This document shows, piece after piece, positions 9,292 through 16,398 of a DNA stretch of 64,000 bases. A program made the position numbers and the translations under genes. The stretch is from positions 1,652,001 to 1,716,000 of the forward strand of contig NZ_CP072334.1 of NCBI RefSeq assembly GCF_018127805.1, given 5' to 3'. Numbering within the stretch: position 1 is the stretch's first letter; each line of letters starts with the position of its first letter. Under the pieces are notes generated by a model. That model saw only the letters and a program-made list of their open reading frames with translations. It ran no database searches and was not told the DNA's origin. Source of the stretch: Prevotella sp. oral taxon 475 (lineage in GTDB: Bacteria > Bacteroidota > Bacteroidia > Bacteroidales > Bacteroidaceae).

Positions 9292-9900
9292 TCATCCTTC
9301 TTCCGCCACGCAGCACCATCGACTCACCTTGATCATCACCGCAATACCGGGAATCTCCTTCAAAAGAAAATACTTTTTACTGCTGCGAACCAACTTTCCG
9401 CTCAAACCTCTCAACGGCCCATATCTCACCACCACTGGAGTGCCCGCCTTCAGCTTGGCCTCCTCCACACTTAAATATTGGCGCATTTCAATCTCCGGAC
9501 TACACATCAGCATAAACTCCCGCATCTCTTTGGCCAAAATTTCATAATACGCTCTCTCCGTTCGAGTCTTGCGCACCACCGACAACTTATAAATCGATGC
9601 ACCCGCAATGCGCCTCATCTCCCGTTCCTCTCGATCTTTCTTGATAAACACCAGATTGCGCACCACGGGTCGAAACACCGGTTTCCTCAGTTTCACGCCC
9701 CGATCAGCCAATGTATATTCCATCGGGACAAAACAAGTCAGCCCCTGCTCCTTGAAATACGACAGCACATCGTTCAACCTCAGCGAATAGAGCTTCACGG
9801 CATACCACGGACATCCATCCTCCGTCAATTCCTGCGGAGTTGCCAACAGTTCTTCGCTCTCGCAGTTTTCCCCATTTCCTTTTTCCTGTACGACATTCAT
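9292..9900 (-). CDS. NusG-family antiterminator, UpxY-like
   Basis: The 202-residue product has a NusG N-terminal (NGN) domain beginning WYAVKLYSLR and a C-terminal KOW segment (GTPVVVRYGPLRGLSGKLVR). FVPMEYTLADRG and the long insert are typical of the UpxY/RfaH-like specialised NusG proteins of Bacteroidales, which let RNA polymerase read long capsule operons. The first 30 residues are a Glu-rich extension. Unusually it is not at the head of a polysaccharide locus: glyA and rplU flank it, so its target is unknown. A good promoter precedes it. Family call is strong; the exact role is inferred. Confidence 0.85.
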   Translation of the reverse strand: MNVVQEKGNGENCESEELLATPQELTEDGCPWYAVKLYSLRLNDVLSYFKEQGLTCFVPMEYTLADRGVKLRKPVFRPVVRNLVFIKKDREEREMRRIAGASIYKLSVVRKTRTERAYYEILAKEMREFMLMCSPEIEMRQYLSVEEAKLKAGTPVVVRYGPLRGLSGKLVRSSKKYFLLKEIPGIAVMIKVSRWCCVAEEG

Positions 9901-9931
9901 TCTTGTTCTATCATTTTTGATTAAGTTACTG

Positions 9932-9962
9932 CAAATGTACCCAAAAACGACGGAAATTCAAA
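9932..9962 (-). promoter_or_regulatory. Promoter of the UpxY-like gene
   Basis: Minus-strand TTTG (9962-9959) and TACATTTG (9939-9932) are 19 bases apart; the start codon is 32 bases downstream. Confidence 0.75.
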
Positions 9963-10097
9963 AAGCAGCTGCACAGGAATCGGCCTATCATCAACGTGTG
10001 CCAACTCTCCCAAGAGAATACAGAGAGAGGCATGTTAATAAGTCGTAAAAAAAGATTGGGTCTATCTGTGCACCTTCACACACTGGAATATTATTTG

Positions 10098-10105
10098 TAT
10101 TTTTG
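10098..10105 (+). promoter_or_regulatory. -7 box for rplU-rpmA
   Basis: TATTTTTG fits TAnnTTTG; the expected -33 position reads TTC rather than TTG. The leader of about 80 bases contains a small hairpin (ATCGGA/TCCGAT near 10138-10156), possibly a ribosomal-protein leader. Confidence 0.5.
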
Positions 10106-10188
10106 CAGCCGATTTAGTCCGTGGAGGCTCATATAAGCATCGGAACGACTCCGATCGCCTTGCGGAAAACCGTTTTACAAATATAACA

Positions 10189-10506
10189 ATGTACGCAATT
10201 GTAGAAATTAACGGTCAGCAGTTCAAGGTAGAACAAGGCATGAAGCTTTTCGTTCACCACATCAAGGATGTGGAAGCTGGCAAGACCGTTGAATTTGACA
10301 AGGTGCTGCTCGTAGACAAAGAAGGAGCAGTTACGGTCGGTGCACCCACAGTAGATGGTGCAAAAGTAGTGGTAGAAGTAGTGAACCCGCTTGTAAAGGG
10401 CGACAAAATCATCGTCTTCAAGATGAAACGCCGCAAGGGCTACCGCAAGAGAAATGGTCATCGCTCGCAGTTCACCGAGGTAGAAGTTAAACAAGTAATC
10501 GCTTAA
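10189..10506 (+). CDS. rplU: 50S ribosomal protein bL21
   Basis: The 105-residue protein opens [20 protein letters not shown] and contains the L21 signature region ending [21 protein letters not shown], the basic surface that binds 23S rRNA. It is followed 19 bases later by rpmA, the usual partner. Confidence 0.98.
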   Translation: MYAIVEINGQQFKVEQGMKLFVHHIKDVEAGKTVEFDKVLLVDKEGAVTVGAPTVDGAKVVVEVVNPLVKGDKIIVFKMKRRKGYRKRNGHRSQFTEVEVKQVIA

Positions 10507-10525
10507 ACGGCAGGAGGAATTCAGA

Positions 10526-10789
10526 ATGGCACATAAAAAAGGTGTTGGTAGTTCTAAGAACGGACGCGAATCAGCTTCACAGAGATTAGGTATCAAGATG
10601 TACGGAGGGCAGAAAGTGGTTGCCGGAAACATCATCGTTCGCCAGCGTGGCACAAAACACAATCCTGGAGAGAACGTTGGTATCGGTAAAGACGACACGC
10701 TCTATGCTCTTGTAGACGGAGTGGTTAATTTCCGCAAAACTCGAAGAGACAAAAGTTTCGTTTCTGTCATACCGGAAGCTGAAGCATAA
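10526..10789 (+). CDS. rpmA: 50S ribosomal protein bL27
   Basis: The 87-residue protein starts [16 protein letters not shown] and has [18 protein letters not shown], both diagnostic of L27, whose N-terminus reaches the peptidyl transferase centre. No N-terminal cleavage extension is present. A strong AGGAGG ribosome-binding site precedes the ATG, which is uncommon in this phylum but also seen before rpsR and rplI in this window. Confidence 0.98.
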   Translation: MAHKKGVGSSKNGRESASQRLGIKMYGGQKVVAGNIIVRQRGTKHNPGENVGIGKDDTLYALVDGVVNFRKTRRDKSFVSVIPEAEA

Positions 10790-10822
10790 ATAAGAAACAA
10801 AACTTATTCCAAACAAACAACA

Positions 10823-10856
10823 GAATCCCAACTCTGCATCGCAGGGTTGGGATTTC
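10823..10856 (+). terminator. Hairpin terminator after rpmA
   Basis: ATCCCAAC pairs with GTTGGGAT, extended by CTGC/GCAG around ATC. The T-run after it is short (TTT), so termination may be partial. Confidence 0.6.
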
Positions 10857-10909
10857 TGCGTATAATAAAAGCCGAGGTTGCGCGTTGTATTCATAAACAA
10901 AGACCCACG

Positions 10910-12973
10910 ATGAGATTCTACAAGATAAGCCTCCTCCTTTCTTCAGCATTGCTTCTGCTCACAGCCTGCGGAGCAGAACGAAACCTCAAGCAGGCCGAAA
11001 AACACCTGGCACTGGGCGAATACTTCGATGCCGCCGCCCAATTCAAGCAAGCCTACTCCAAAACACCGTCAAAAGACAAAGCCACTCGAGGCATCATTGC
11101 TGCCAAAATGGCTTTGTGCTACGAACGGACCAATGCCACACCGAAAGCCATCGCAGCTTATCAGAACGCAATTCGATACAGTAGCGTCGGCATCGACATG
11201 CATTTATCGTACGCCCGCCAACTACTGAAAAACGGAAGTTACAAAGCGGCAGAATCGGAATTCCGTTTGGTGCTCGACTCTCTCCCCAAGAATCAGCTGG
11301 CTCTCGACGGACTGGTCTCTGCGCAAAGAGCCAAAGAATGGAAAGATGCGGGATCTGGCTACACGGTGAAGCGAATGGACGTATTCAACTCTCACCGGGC
11401 AGACTATGCCCCCATGCTGACGGGCGACGGATTCGACCGACTTTACTTCTCCTCTACCAGAAATGAGGCTAAGGGAGACGCCTTAAGCGGCATCACGGGA
11501 GCCAAACCGGCAGACATCTTCTACTCGGAGCGCGACGACAAGGGGCGATGGAGCAAGCCCGAACCCGTCTCGGGAGCATTAAACACCGAGTTCGACGAGG
11601 GCACTTGCGCCTTTTCGCCCGATCAGCGCACCATGTATCTCACACAATGCACCACCGACCCCACCTATCCCCGTTACGCACAGATCATGACCTCGGCCCG
11701 TTCGGATGCCACATGGGGAAAGAGCACGTTGCTCGAGATCAGCAAAGACACACTATCGAGCTATGCCCATCCAGCCGTTTCGCCCGACGGACAATGGCTC
11801 TACTTCACCTCCGACATGCCGGGAGGACAAGGCGGACTCGACATTTGGCGCATCCGCATCACCCCATCGGGCCTTGGGGGAGTAGAAAATCTGGGAAAAC
11901 CCATCAACACTGAGGGAAATGAAGAATTCCCAGCCTTTCGTCCCAACGGCGATTTCTATTTTTCTTCAGACGGGCACCCCGGCCTTGGCGGATTGGACAT
12001 CTTCATTGCCAAGGCCGATCCCCAAGGAACCTTTCATCTTGAGCACCCCGGATTCCCGCTCAATTCCAGCGCAGACGATTTCGGAATGACTTTCGAAGGG
12101 CCCTACAATCGCGGATTCTTCTCATCCAACCGAAGTGACGGACGGGGTTGGGACCACATCTACAGCTTCGAGAATCCCGAGATTGTGCAGACACTCAAAG
12201 GTTGGGTATACGAACAAGAGGGTTACGAACTACCCACAGCTCAGGTATACATGGTGGGAACCGACGGAACCAATCTGAAACTGAGTGTTCTGTCCGACGG
12301 ATCGTTCAGACAAGTAGTCAAGCCAGGCGTTGACTACGTGCTACTTGCCACCTGCAAAGGTTTTCTCAATCACAAGGAAGAACTCTCCGTAGGAGCTTCC
12401 ACCGAGTCGCACGAACACGTCTTACAATTCCCTCTGGCCTCGATCACGGCTCCCGTACTCATCGACAACATTTTCTACGACTTGGATAAAGCCACGCTAC
12501 GACCAGAGTCGAAACAAGCTCTCGACGAACTGGTAAAACTCCTTAATGAGAACCCCAATGTCGCCATCGAACTGAGTGCGCATTGCGATTATCGCGGGAG
12601 CGACGCCTACAACAAACAACTTTCACAGCGACGGGCCGAATCCGTCGTTTCCTACCTCATCGCCCACGGCATCGCCTCGGCCCGTCTCTCGCCCGTTGGT
12701 TATGGAAAAGAGAAGCCCAAGACCATCCGTAAAAAACTCACCGAGAAATATCCCTGGATGAAAGAGGGCGACACACTAACCGAAGACTATATCTTGAAAC
12801 AGGATAGGGCCAGGCAAGAAATTTGCAACCAACTGAACCGGCGCACCGAATTTATCGTCCTACGTACCACCTATGGGCTATTCGACGAGAAAGGACAACT
12901 CAAAACACAACCCAAGCCACAGACGAAGAATCAAGAGAAAACAGATGATGATGATTTCGAATTTGTCGAGTAA
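10910..12973 (+). CDS. porE: PorE-like T9SS lipoprotein (TPR, WD40, CRD, OmpA)
   Basis: The 687-residue product is a predicted lipoprotein: MRFYKISLLLSSALLLLTAC is a signal peptide ending in lipobox Cys. The order of domains is TPR-like helices (about 25-140), PD40/WD40-like blades (repeated SPDG.WLYFTSDMPGG.GGLDIW pattern, about 165-430), a carboxypeptidase-regulatory-like beta sandwich (LKGWVYEQEGYELPTAQV), then an OmpA peptidoglycan-binding domain (DNIFYDLDKATLRPES ... ELSAHCDYRGSD) and an acidic tail. This order matches PorE of Porphyromonas gingivalis, thought to anchor the type IX secretion apparatus to peptidoglycan. Start chosen at the signal peptide. Domain order is visible; T9SS membership is inferred from it. 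Confidence 0.85.
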   Translation: MRFYKISLLLSSALLLLTACGAERNLKQAEKHLALGEYFDAAAQFKQAYSKTPSKDKATRGIIAAKMALCYERTNATPKAIAAYQNAIRYSSVGIDMHLSYARQLLKNGSYKAAESEFRLVLDSLPKNQLALDGLVSAQRAKEWKDAGSGYTVKRMDVFNSHRADYAPMLTGDGFDRLYFSSTRNEAKGDALSGITGAKPADIFYSERDDKGRWSKPEPVSGALNTEFDEGTCAFSPDQRTMYLTQCTTDPTYPRYAQIMTSARSDATWGKSTLLEISKDTLSSYAHPAVSPDGQWLYFTSDMPGGQGGLDIWRIRITPSGLGGVENLGKPINTEGNEEFPAFRPNGDFYFSSDGHPGLGGLDIFIAKADPQGTFHLEHPGFPLNSSADDFGMTFEGPYNRGFFSSNRSDGRGWDHIYSFENPEIVQTLKGWVYEQEGYELPTAQVYMVGTDGTNLKLSVLSDGSFRQVVKPGVDYVLLATCKGFLNHKEELSVGASTESHEHVLQFPLASITAPVLIDNIFYDLDKATLRPESKQALDELVKLLNENPNVAIELSAHCDYRGSDAYNKQLSQRRAESVVSYLIAHGIASARLSPVGYGKEKPKTIRKKLTEKYPWMKEGDTLTEDYILKQDRARQEICNQLNRRTEFIVLRTTYGLFDEKGQLKTQPKPQTKNQEKTDDDDFEFVE

Positions 12974-13029
12974 TCCTTGCTGGTTTCTCTATCTATCTTC
13001 CACAATCCAACCCAAACGTATAAAAAAGA

Positions 13030-13257
13030 TCCTTGTAGGGGTACGAAAGCCTAAAAATGAAAGAAACAAGGCTTCGTAGGGGTACGAAAGCCCCAAAATG
13101 AGAAAAACAACGCTTCGTAGGGATACGAAAGCTCAAAAATGCAAAAAACAACATTTCGTAGGGGTACGAAAGCCTAAAAATGAAAGAAACAAAGCTTCGT
13201 AGGGGTACGAAAGCCCCAAAATGAGAAAAACGATGCTTCGTAGGGCTACGAAAGATC
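13030..13257. repeat. Tandem palindromic array B, six 41-base units
   Basis: CTTCGTAGGGGTACGAAAG-type palindromes (arms TTCGTA/TACGAA, four-base centre) recur with their GTA at 13035, 13076, 13117, 13158, 13199 and 13240, a 41-base period. The spacer is of the type CCCCAAAATGAGAAAAACAA, closely similar to array D although the palindrome differs. It occupies most of the 400-base gap after porE. The remainder to 13373 is AT-rich with no clear consensus promoter. Confidence 0.96.
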
Positions 13258-13373
13258 AAATACAGAGAAATCGACTCGTTTCCTTTTTTCGCAACCCTAT
13301 CGCAAGATAAAAAACAACAAAACATATAATAATCCCCCACCCCATCCGTTTTCAATGATAACAAACCAACACA

Positions 13374-13505
13374 ATGCCTATGAAATATTTTACAGCAGAA
13401 GAAATGAGACCGTCGGAGCAAACATTGCACATCATCCGGCAGATAGCTTACTACTACAGGTCCATAGCCATTAAAGGGAAAGAGAAGTCGTATTGTTTTA
13501 ACTGA
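13374..13505 (+). CDS. Small conserved-looking protein upstream of rpe
   Basis: A 43-codon frame (MPMKYFTAEEMRPSEQTL...) ends nine bases before the rpe start. It has a balanced composition, an amphipathic helix pattern (HIIRQIAYYYRSI) and a Cys-Phe-Asn end. I recall similar short MKYF-type proteins in Bacteroides annotations, but no function. The second Met (13380) could also be the start. Probably co-transcribed with rpe. Confidence 0.6.
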   Translation: MPMKYFTAEEMRPSEQTLHIIRQIAYYYRSIAIKGKEKSYCFN

Positions 13506-13514
13506 ACCGAAAAG

Positions 13515-14186
13515 ATGAAAGAAATCATCGTATCTCCCTCGCTGCTCGCAGCCAACTTCCTCGACCTTCGCCAGGAAGTAGAAATGATTAACCAAAGCCA
13601 GGCCGACTGGCTGCACATGGATGTGATGGACGGCGTATTCGTACCCAACATCTCGTTCGGTTTTCCCGTGCTGGAAGCCGTAGGGAAGGTCTGCACAAAA
13701 CCAATGGACGTGCATCTGATGATCGTCCACCCGGAAAACTATATTGAACAGACCGCCCAAGCAGGTGCCATGCTTATGTGTGTGCACTATGAAGCCTGCC
13801 TGCATCTGCACCGCACCGTCAGTAAAATCCACGAAGCAGGCATGAAAGCCGGCGTGGCCCTCAATCCCTCTACACCCGTAAGTGTATTGGAAGACATCGT
13901 CAAAGACGTAGACCTGGTGCTACTCATGAGCGTCAATCCGGGATTCGGCGGACAAAAGTTCATCGAAAATACCATCGAAAAAATCCACCGACTAAGACAA
14001 TTAATAGCCGCAACCGGAAGTACAGCCCTCATCGAAGTCGATGGAGGCGTACAGGCAGAGACCGCTCCGCGGCTCATCGTAGCCGGAGCCGATGTCTTAG
14101 TGGCCGGCAACTACGTCTTCAAATCCACAGATCCCACGGCGGTGATTCACCAACTGAAGCACCTGAGTTCATCGACCACCCTCTAA
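13515..14186 (+). CDS. rpe: Ribulose-phosphate 3-epimerase
   Basis: The 223-residue TIM-barrel enzyme interconverts ribulose 5-phosphate and xylulose 5-phosphate. The visible motifs are SPSLLAANF, LHMDVMDGVFVPNISFG (catalytic Asp and metal His/Asp), MDVHLMI, SVNPGFGGQKFI and EVDGG. The full expected length is present. A bidirectional terminator follows. Confidence 0.97.
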   Translation: MKEIIVSPSLLAANFLDLRQEVEMINQSQADWLHMDVMDGVFVPNISFGFPVLEAVGKVCTKPMDVHLMIVHPENYIEQTAQAGAMLMCVHYEACLHLHRTVSKIHEAGMKAGVALNPSTPVSVLEDIVKDVDLVLLMSVNPGFGGQKFIENTIEKIHRLRQLIAATGSTALIEVDGGVQAETAPRLIVAGADVLVAGNYVFKSTDPTAVIHQLKHLSSSTTL

Positions 14187-14187
14187 A

Positions 14188-14241
14188 AAAGCATCGCCTT
14201 GCCAAAAAGAACCCTCTCTCTGGCAAGGCGATGCCTTTTTC
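14188..14241. terminator. Bidirectional terminator between rpe and ECF sigma gene
   Basis: GCATCGCCTTGCCA (14191-14204) pairs with TGGCAAGGCGATGC (14221-14234). T-runs follow on both strands (CTTTTTC on plus, TTTTTTAG on minus), so it serves the convergent genes on either side. Confidence 0.93.
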
Positions 14242-14264
14242 TCTCCCATGCAGTCTTTCTATCG

Positions 14265-14861
14265 TCAGTCTAATTGCAGTGCGACACCGTGCGACAAAGC
14301 CATGCGGCGCAAGTTGAGAACAGCATAACGCATACGTCCCAAAGCCGTGTTGATGCTCACATTGGTGAGTTCGGCAATCTCTTTGAAAGACAAATCCTGG
14401 TAAAATCGCATGAAAACCACCTCACGCTGAGCGACGGGCAACAAATTCATCATCCTTTTTACATCGCACAACACCTGTTCGTTGGTATAGCGATTCTCAA
14501 CATTCGCATCCAAAACGCTGCTGTTGCTGATATTGGAAAGATCGTTATCCTTAGACACCTCAACCACCTTGTCGGTTTTCTGACTGCGATACCAATCCAT
14601 CATCACATTATGTGCAATGCGCATCATCCAGGCAGCAAACTTCCCCGTTGTGGAATATCTGCCCTCTTGCAACTTGGTGATGATTTTAACGAAAGTTTCT
14701 TGAAAAAGATCGTCCGCCACATCGCGGTCGTGTACAATAAAAAATATATAGGAAAACAACTTTGTCTGGTTGCGTGACAGCAACAAATCAAAAGCCCTAT
14801 TGTTTCCTCGAACATACAGCATGGCCAATTCTTCATCGGTCATTTCATTCAATTCTATCAT
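14265..14861 (-). CDS. ECF-type RNA polymerase sigma factor
   Basis: The 198-residue product has sigma region 2 (AFDLLLSRNQTKLFSYIF ... DVADDLFQETFVKI ... FAAWMMRIAHNVMMDWYR) and region 4 (LLPVAQREVVFMRFYQDLSFKEIAEL ... SINTALGRMRYAVLNLR), with a short acidic linker (about residues 100-125). It redirects RNA polymerase, usually to stress or envelope genes in this phylum. No anti-sigma gene is adjacent. It has its own consensus promoter and a shared terminator, so it is a single-gene unit. Targets are unknown. Confidence 0.93.
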   Translation of the reverse strand: MIELNEMTDEELAMLYVRGNNRAFDLLLSRNQTKLFSYIFFIVHDRDVADDLFQETFVKIITKLQEGRYSTTGKFAAWMMRIAHNVMMDWYRSQKTDKVVEVSKDNDLSNISNSSVLDANVENRYTNEQVLCDVKRMMNLLPVAQREVVFMRFYQDLSFKEIAELTNVSINTALGRMRYAVLNLRRMALSHGVALQLD

Positions 14862-14951
14862 TTCTTAATCATCTTTTTTATTAAGTAAATGTCAATCGAT
14901 AGGCTCTGTATTTTCGTTGTTTATTGTATATGGATTGTTAAATGATGCTTG

Positions 14952-14983
14952 CAAAGGTATGTTTTTTCCTCTTTATCGCCAAA
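14952..14983 (-). promoter_or_regulatory. Promoter of ECF sigma gene
   Basis: Minus-strand TTTG (14983-14980) and TACCTTTG (14959-14952) are exactly 20 bases apart. The predicted leader is about 85 bases. Confidence 0.85.
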
Positions 14984-15030
14984 TGTTTCGATGGGGTTTC
15001 TGTCAAATTCACCCCTGCAACGATAAGAAT

Positions 15031-15125
15031 CGGGAACAGGTCATAGAAAAATGACCCATTCCCGACTTCAATTTGTCCCGATGATTTGTCTCTTGGCATC
15101 CCGAGTCGGGGGATTCATTGCCAAG
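15031..15125. other. Two hairpins beyond the DUF4374 gene
   Basis: CGGGAACAGGTCAT...ATGACCCATTCCCG (15031-15064) and CTTGGCA...TGCCAAG (15092-15125) are stable inverted repeats just downstream of the DUF4374 stop codon on the minus strand. Neither has a long T-run. They may protect the mRNA end or act with Rho. Confidence 0.5.
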
Positions 15126-15132
15126 CGTTCCT

Positions 15133-16362
15133 TTATTTTTTGATATGATAGATAAAGCCCGGGAAGCCGACGGTTTTGATGGCAGCGTTTTTCACTTTCT
15201 TGGTTGTGGGGTTATAATAGTAGAACCCCGTAGCCTCCTTATTGGTGCTGCCCCAGATGATTATATCCTTATATTTGCACACGCCGGTGCTGTAAGGATT
15301 GCCGATGGGCAACTCTTTAATGCGCGTTATCTTTTGAGTCTTGAGATCGATGGTCACAGGGCAGTTCACAATAGCGATGTAAGGATTCTCAGAAAACTTA
15401 GGGTCGAGCTTGCCGACACTCACATAGGCATAAAGCAGACCGTTGCCTGCGTAGTAAGAAGACACAACATAGTCGGCCCTTACGTCCAGTCCGTCAATCG
15501 CCGTTTCATCCAAGCGGAAACGATAAGTGGCATCGATTTCGGTCGCACCCTTCTTGATTCGCACGATGCCACCGGGATAATCGCTGTTAAACCCGAATGC
15601 ACCCAAACACATGATGTAGATGTCTCCCTGCTCATCTACAAAGATGGAACTGGCGTCTATCGGACGTGTGGCACAACTCAAACCAAGCGTCTCGTTGGTA
15701 ATCAATTTCTCTACCTTGTCCGTCTGTGCATCGATCATTACTAAGTCTACACTTTTGTAGGCCGCCTTATAGGTGTTATCAAACTGCGAAAGTCCCACAA
15801 ACACCTTCCCATCTCGCTTCACCATCGCCGCCGGACCTACATTTACAGCACCCGTCCGGGCATAACTATTGAGGTCGATGTCGGTTGTTTTCGTCATCGT
15901 TTGTGGATTAAAGACAATAATTTTGCCCAATCCCTGACAAGTAAGATAAGCTTTCGTAGCACTGATCTCCAGCACCTCAGCCGCACCCGATGCTGCCGGA
16001 ACAGCAAGAGCGGCCTGTTTCACCAATTTATTCTGTGCATTGAGTTGCCATCTCGTCACCTCCGACTTCGAGCCCCCCATAAAACTGGGCATGCTGTAGA
16101 TGTTTTTTCCCTGTACCACCAATGCCGTTTCATAGCCTATCGGTTCGGCATTGCGGTTGTTGTAGGTAGCACTTGTCGTGTCGTTGATAGCCTGCATGTA
16201 AGCCACACCGCTCTTTCCGTCGGGGTTGGTTACGCTGGTGTTGAACAACAAGGCTTCGGTATAATGACCGTTTGCCGGACTTGGGGTGAGATTGTCGTTG
16301 TTGCTGCATGCTGTAAGCAACGCTGCGAGTGTCAAAGCACTCCATGTTTGTAATTTTTTCAT
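15133..16362 (-). CDS. DUF4374 lipoprotein, partner of TonB receptor
   Basis: The 409-residue product starts MKKLQTWSALTLAALLTACSN, a lipoprotein signal with lipobox Cys. The body looks like a beta-propeller (repeated blades such as KIIVFNPQTMTKTTDIDL and SIFVDEQGDIYIMC) and fits the DUF4374 family, whose members typically lie beside TonB-dependent receptors. It starts 36 bases after the receptor stop codon. The likely place is the periplasmic or outer face of the outer membrane; the ligand (iron complex, haem or another) cannot be told from sequence. Confidence 0.8.
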   Translation of the reverse strand: MKKLQTWSALTLAALLTACSNNDNLTPSPANGHYTEALLFNTSVTNPDGKSGVAYMQAINDTTSATYNNRNAEPIGYETALVVQGKNIYSMPSFMGGSKSEVTRWQLNAQNKLVKQAALAVPAASGAAEVLEISATKAYLTCQGLGKIIVFNPQTMTKTTDIDLNSYARTGAVNVGPAAMVKRDGKVFVGLSQFDNTYKAAYKSVDLVMIDAQTDKVEKLITNETLGLSCATRPIDASSIFVDEQGDIYIMCLGAFGFNSDYPGGIVRIKKGATEIDATYRFRLDETAIDGLDVRADYVVSSYYAGNGLLYAYVSVGKLDPKFSENPYIAIVNCPVTIDLKTQKITRIKELPIGNPYSTGVCKYKDIIIWGSTNKEATGFYYYNPTTKKVKNAAIKTVGFPGFIYHIKK

Positions 16363-16398
16363 TTGATGTTGGATCATAATAGATGAATAAAAAAAGTC

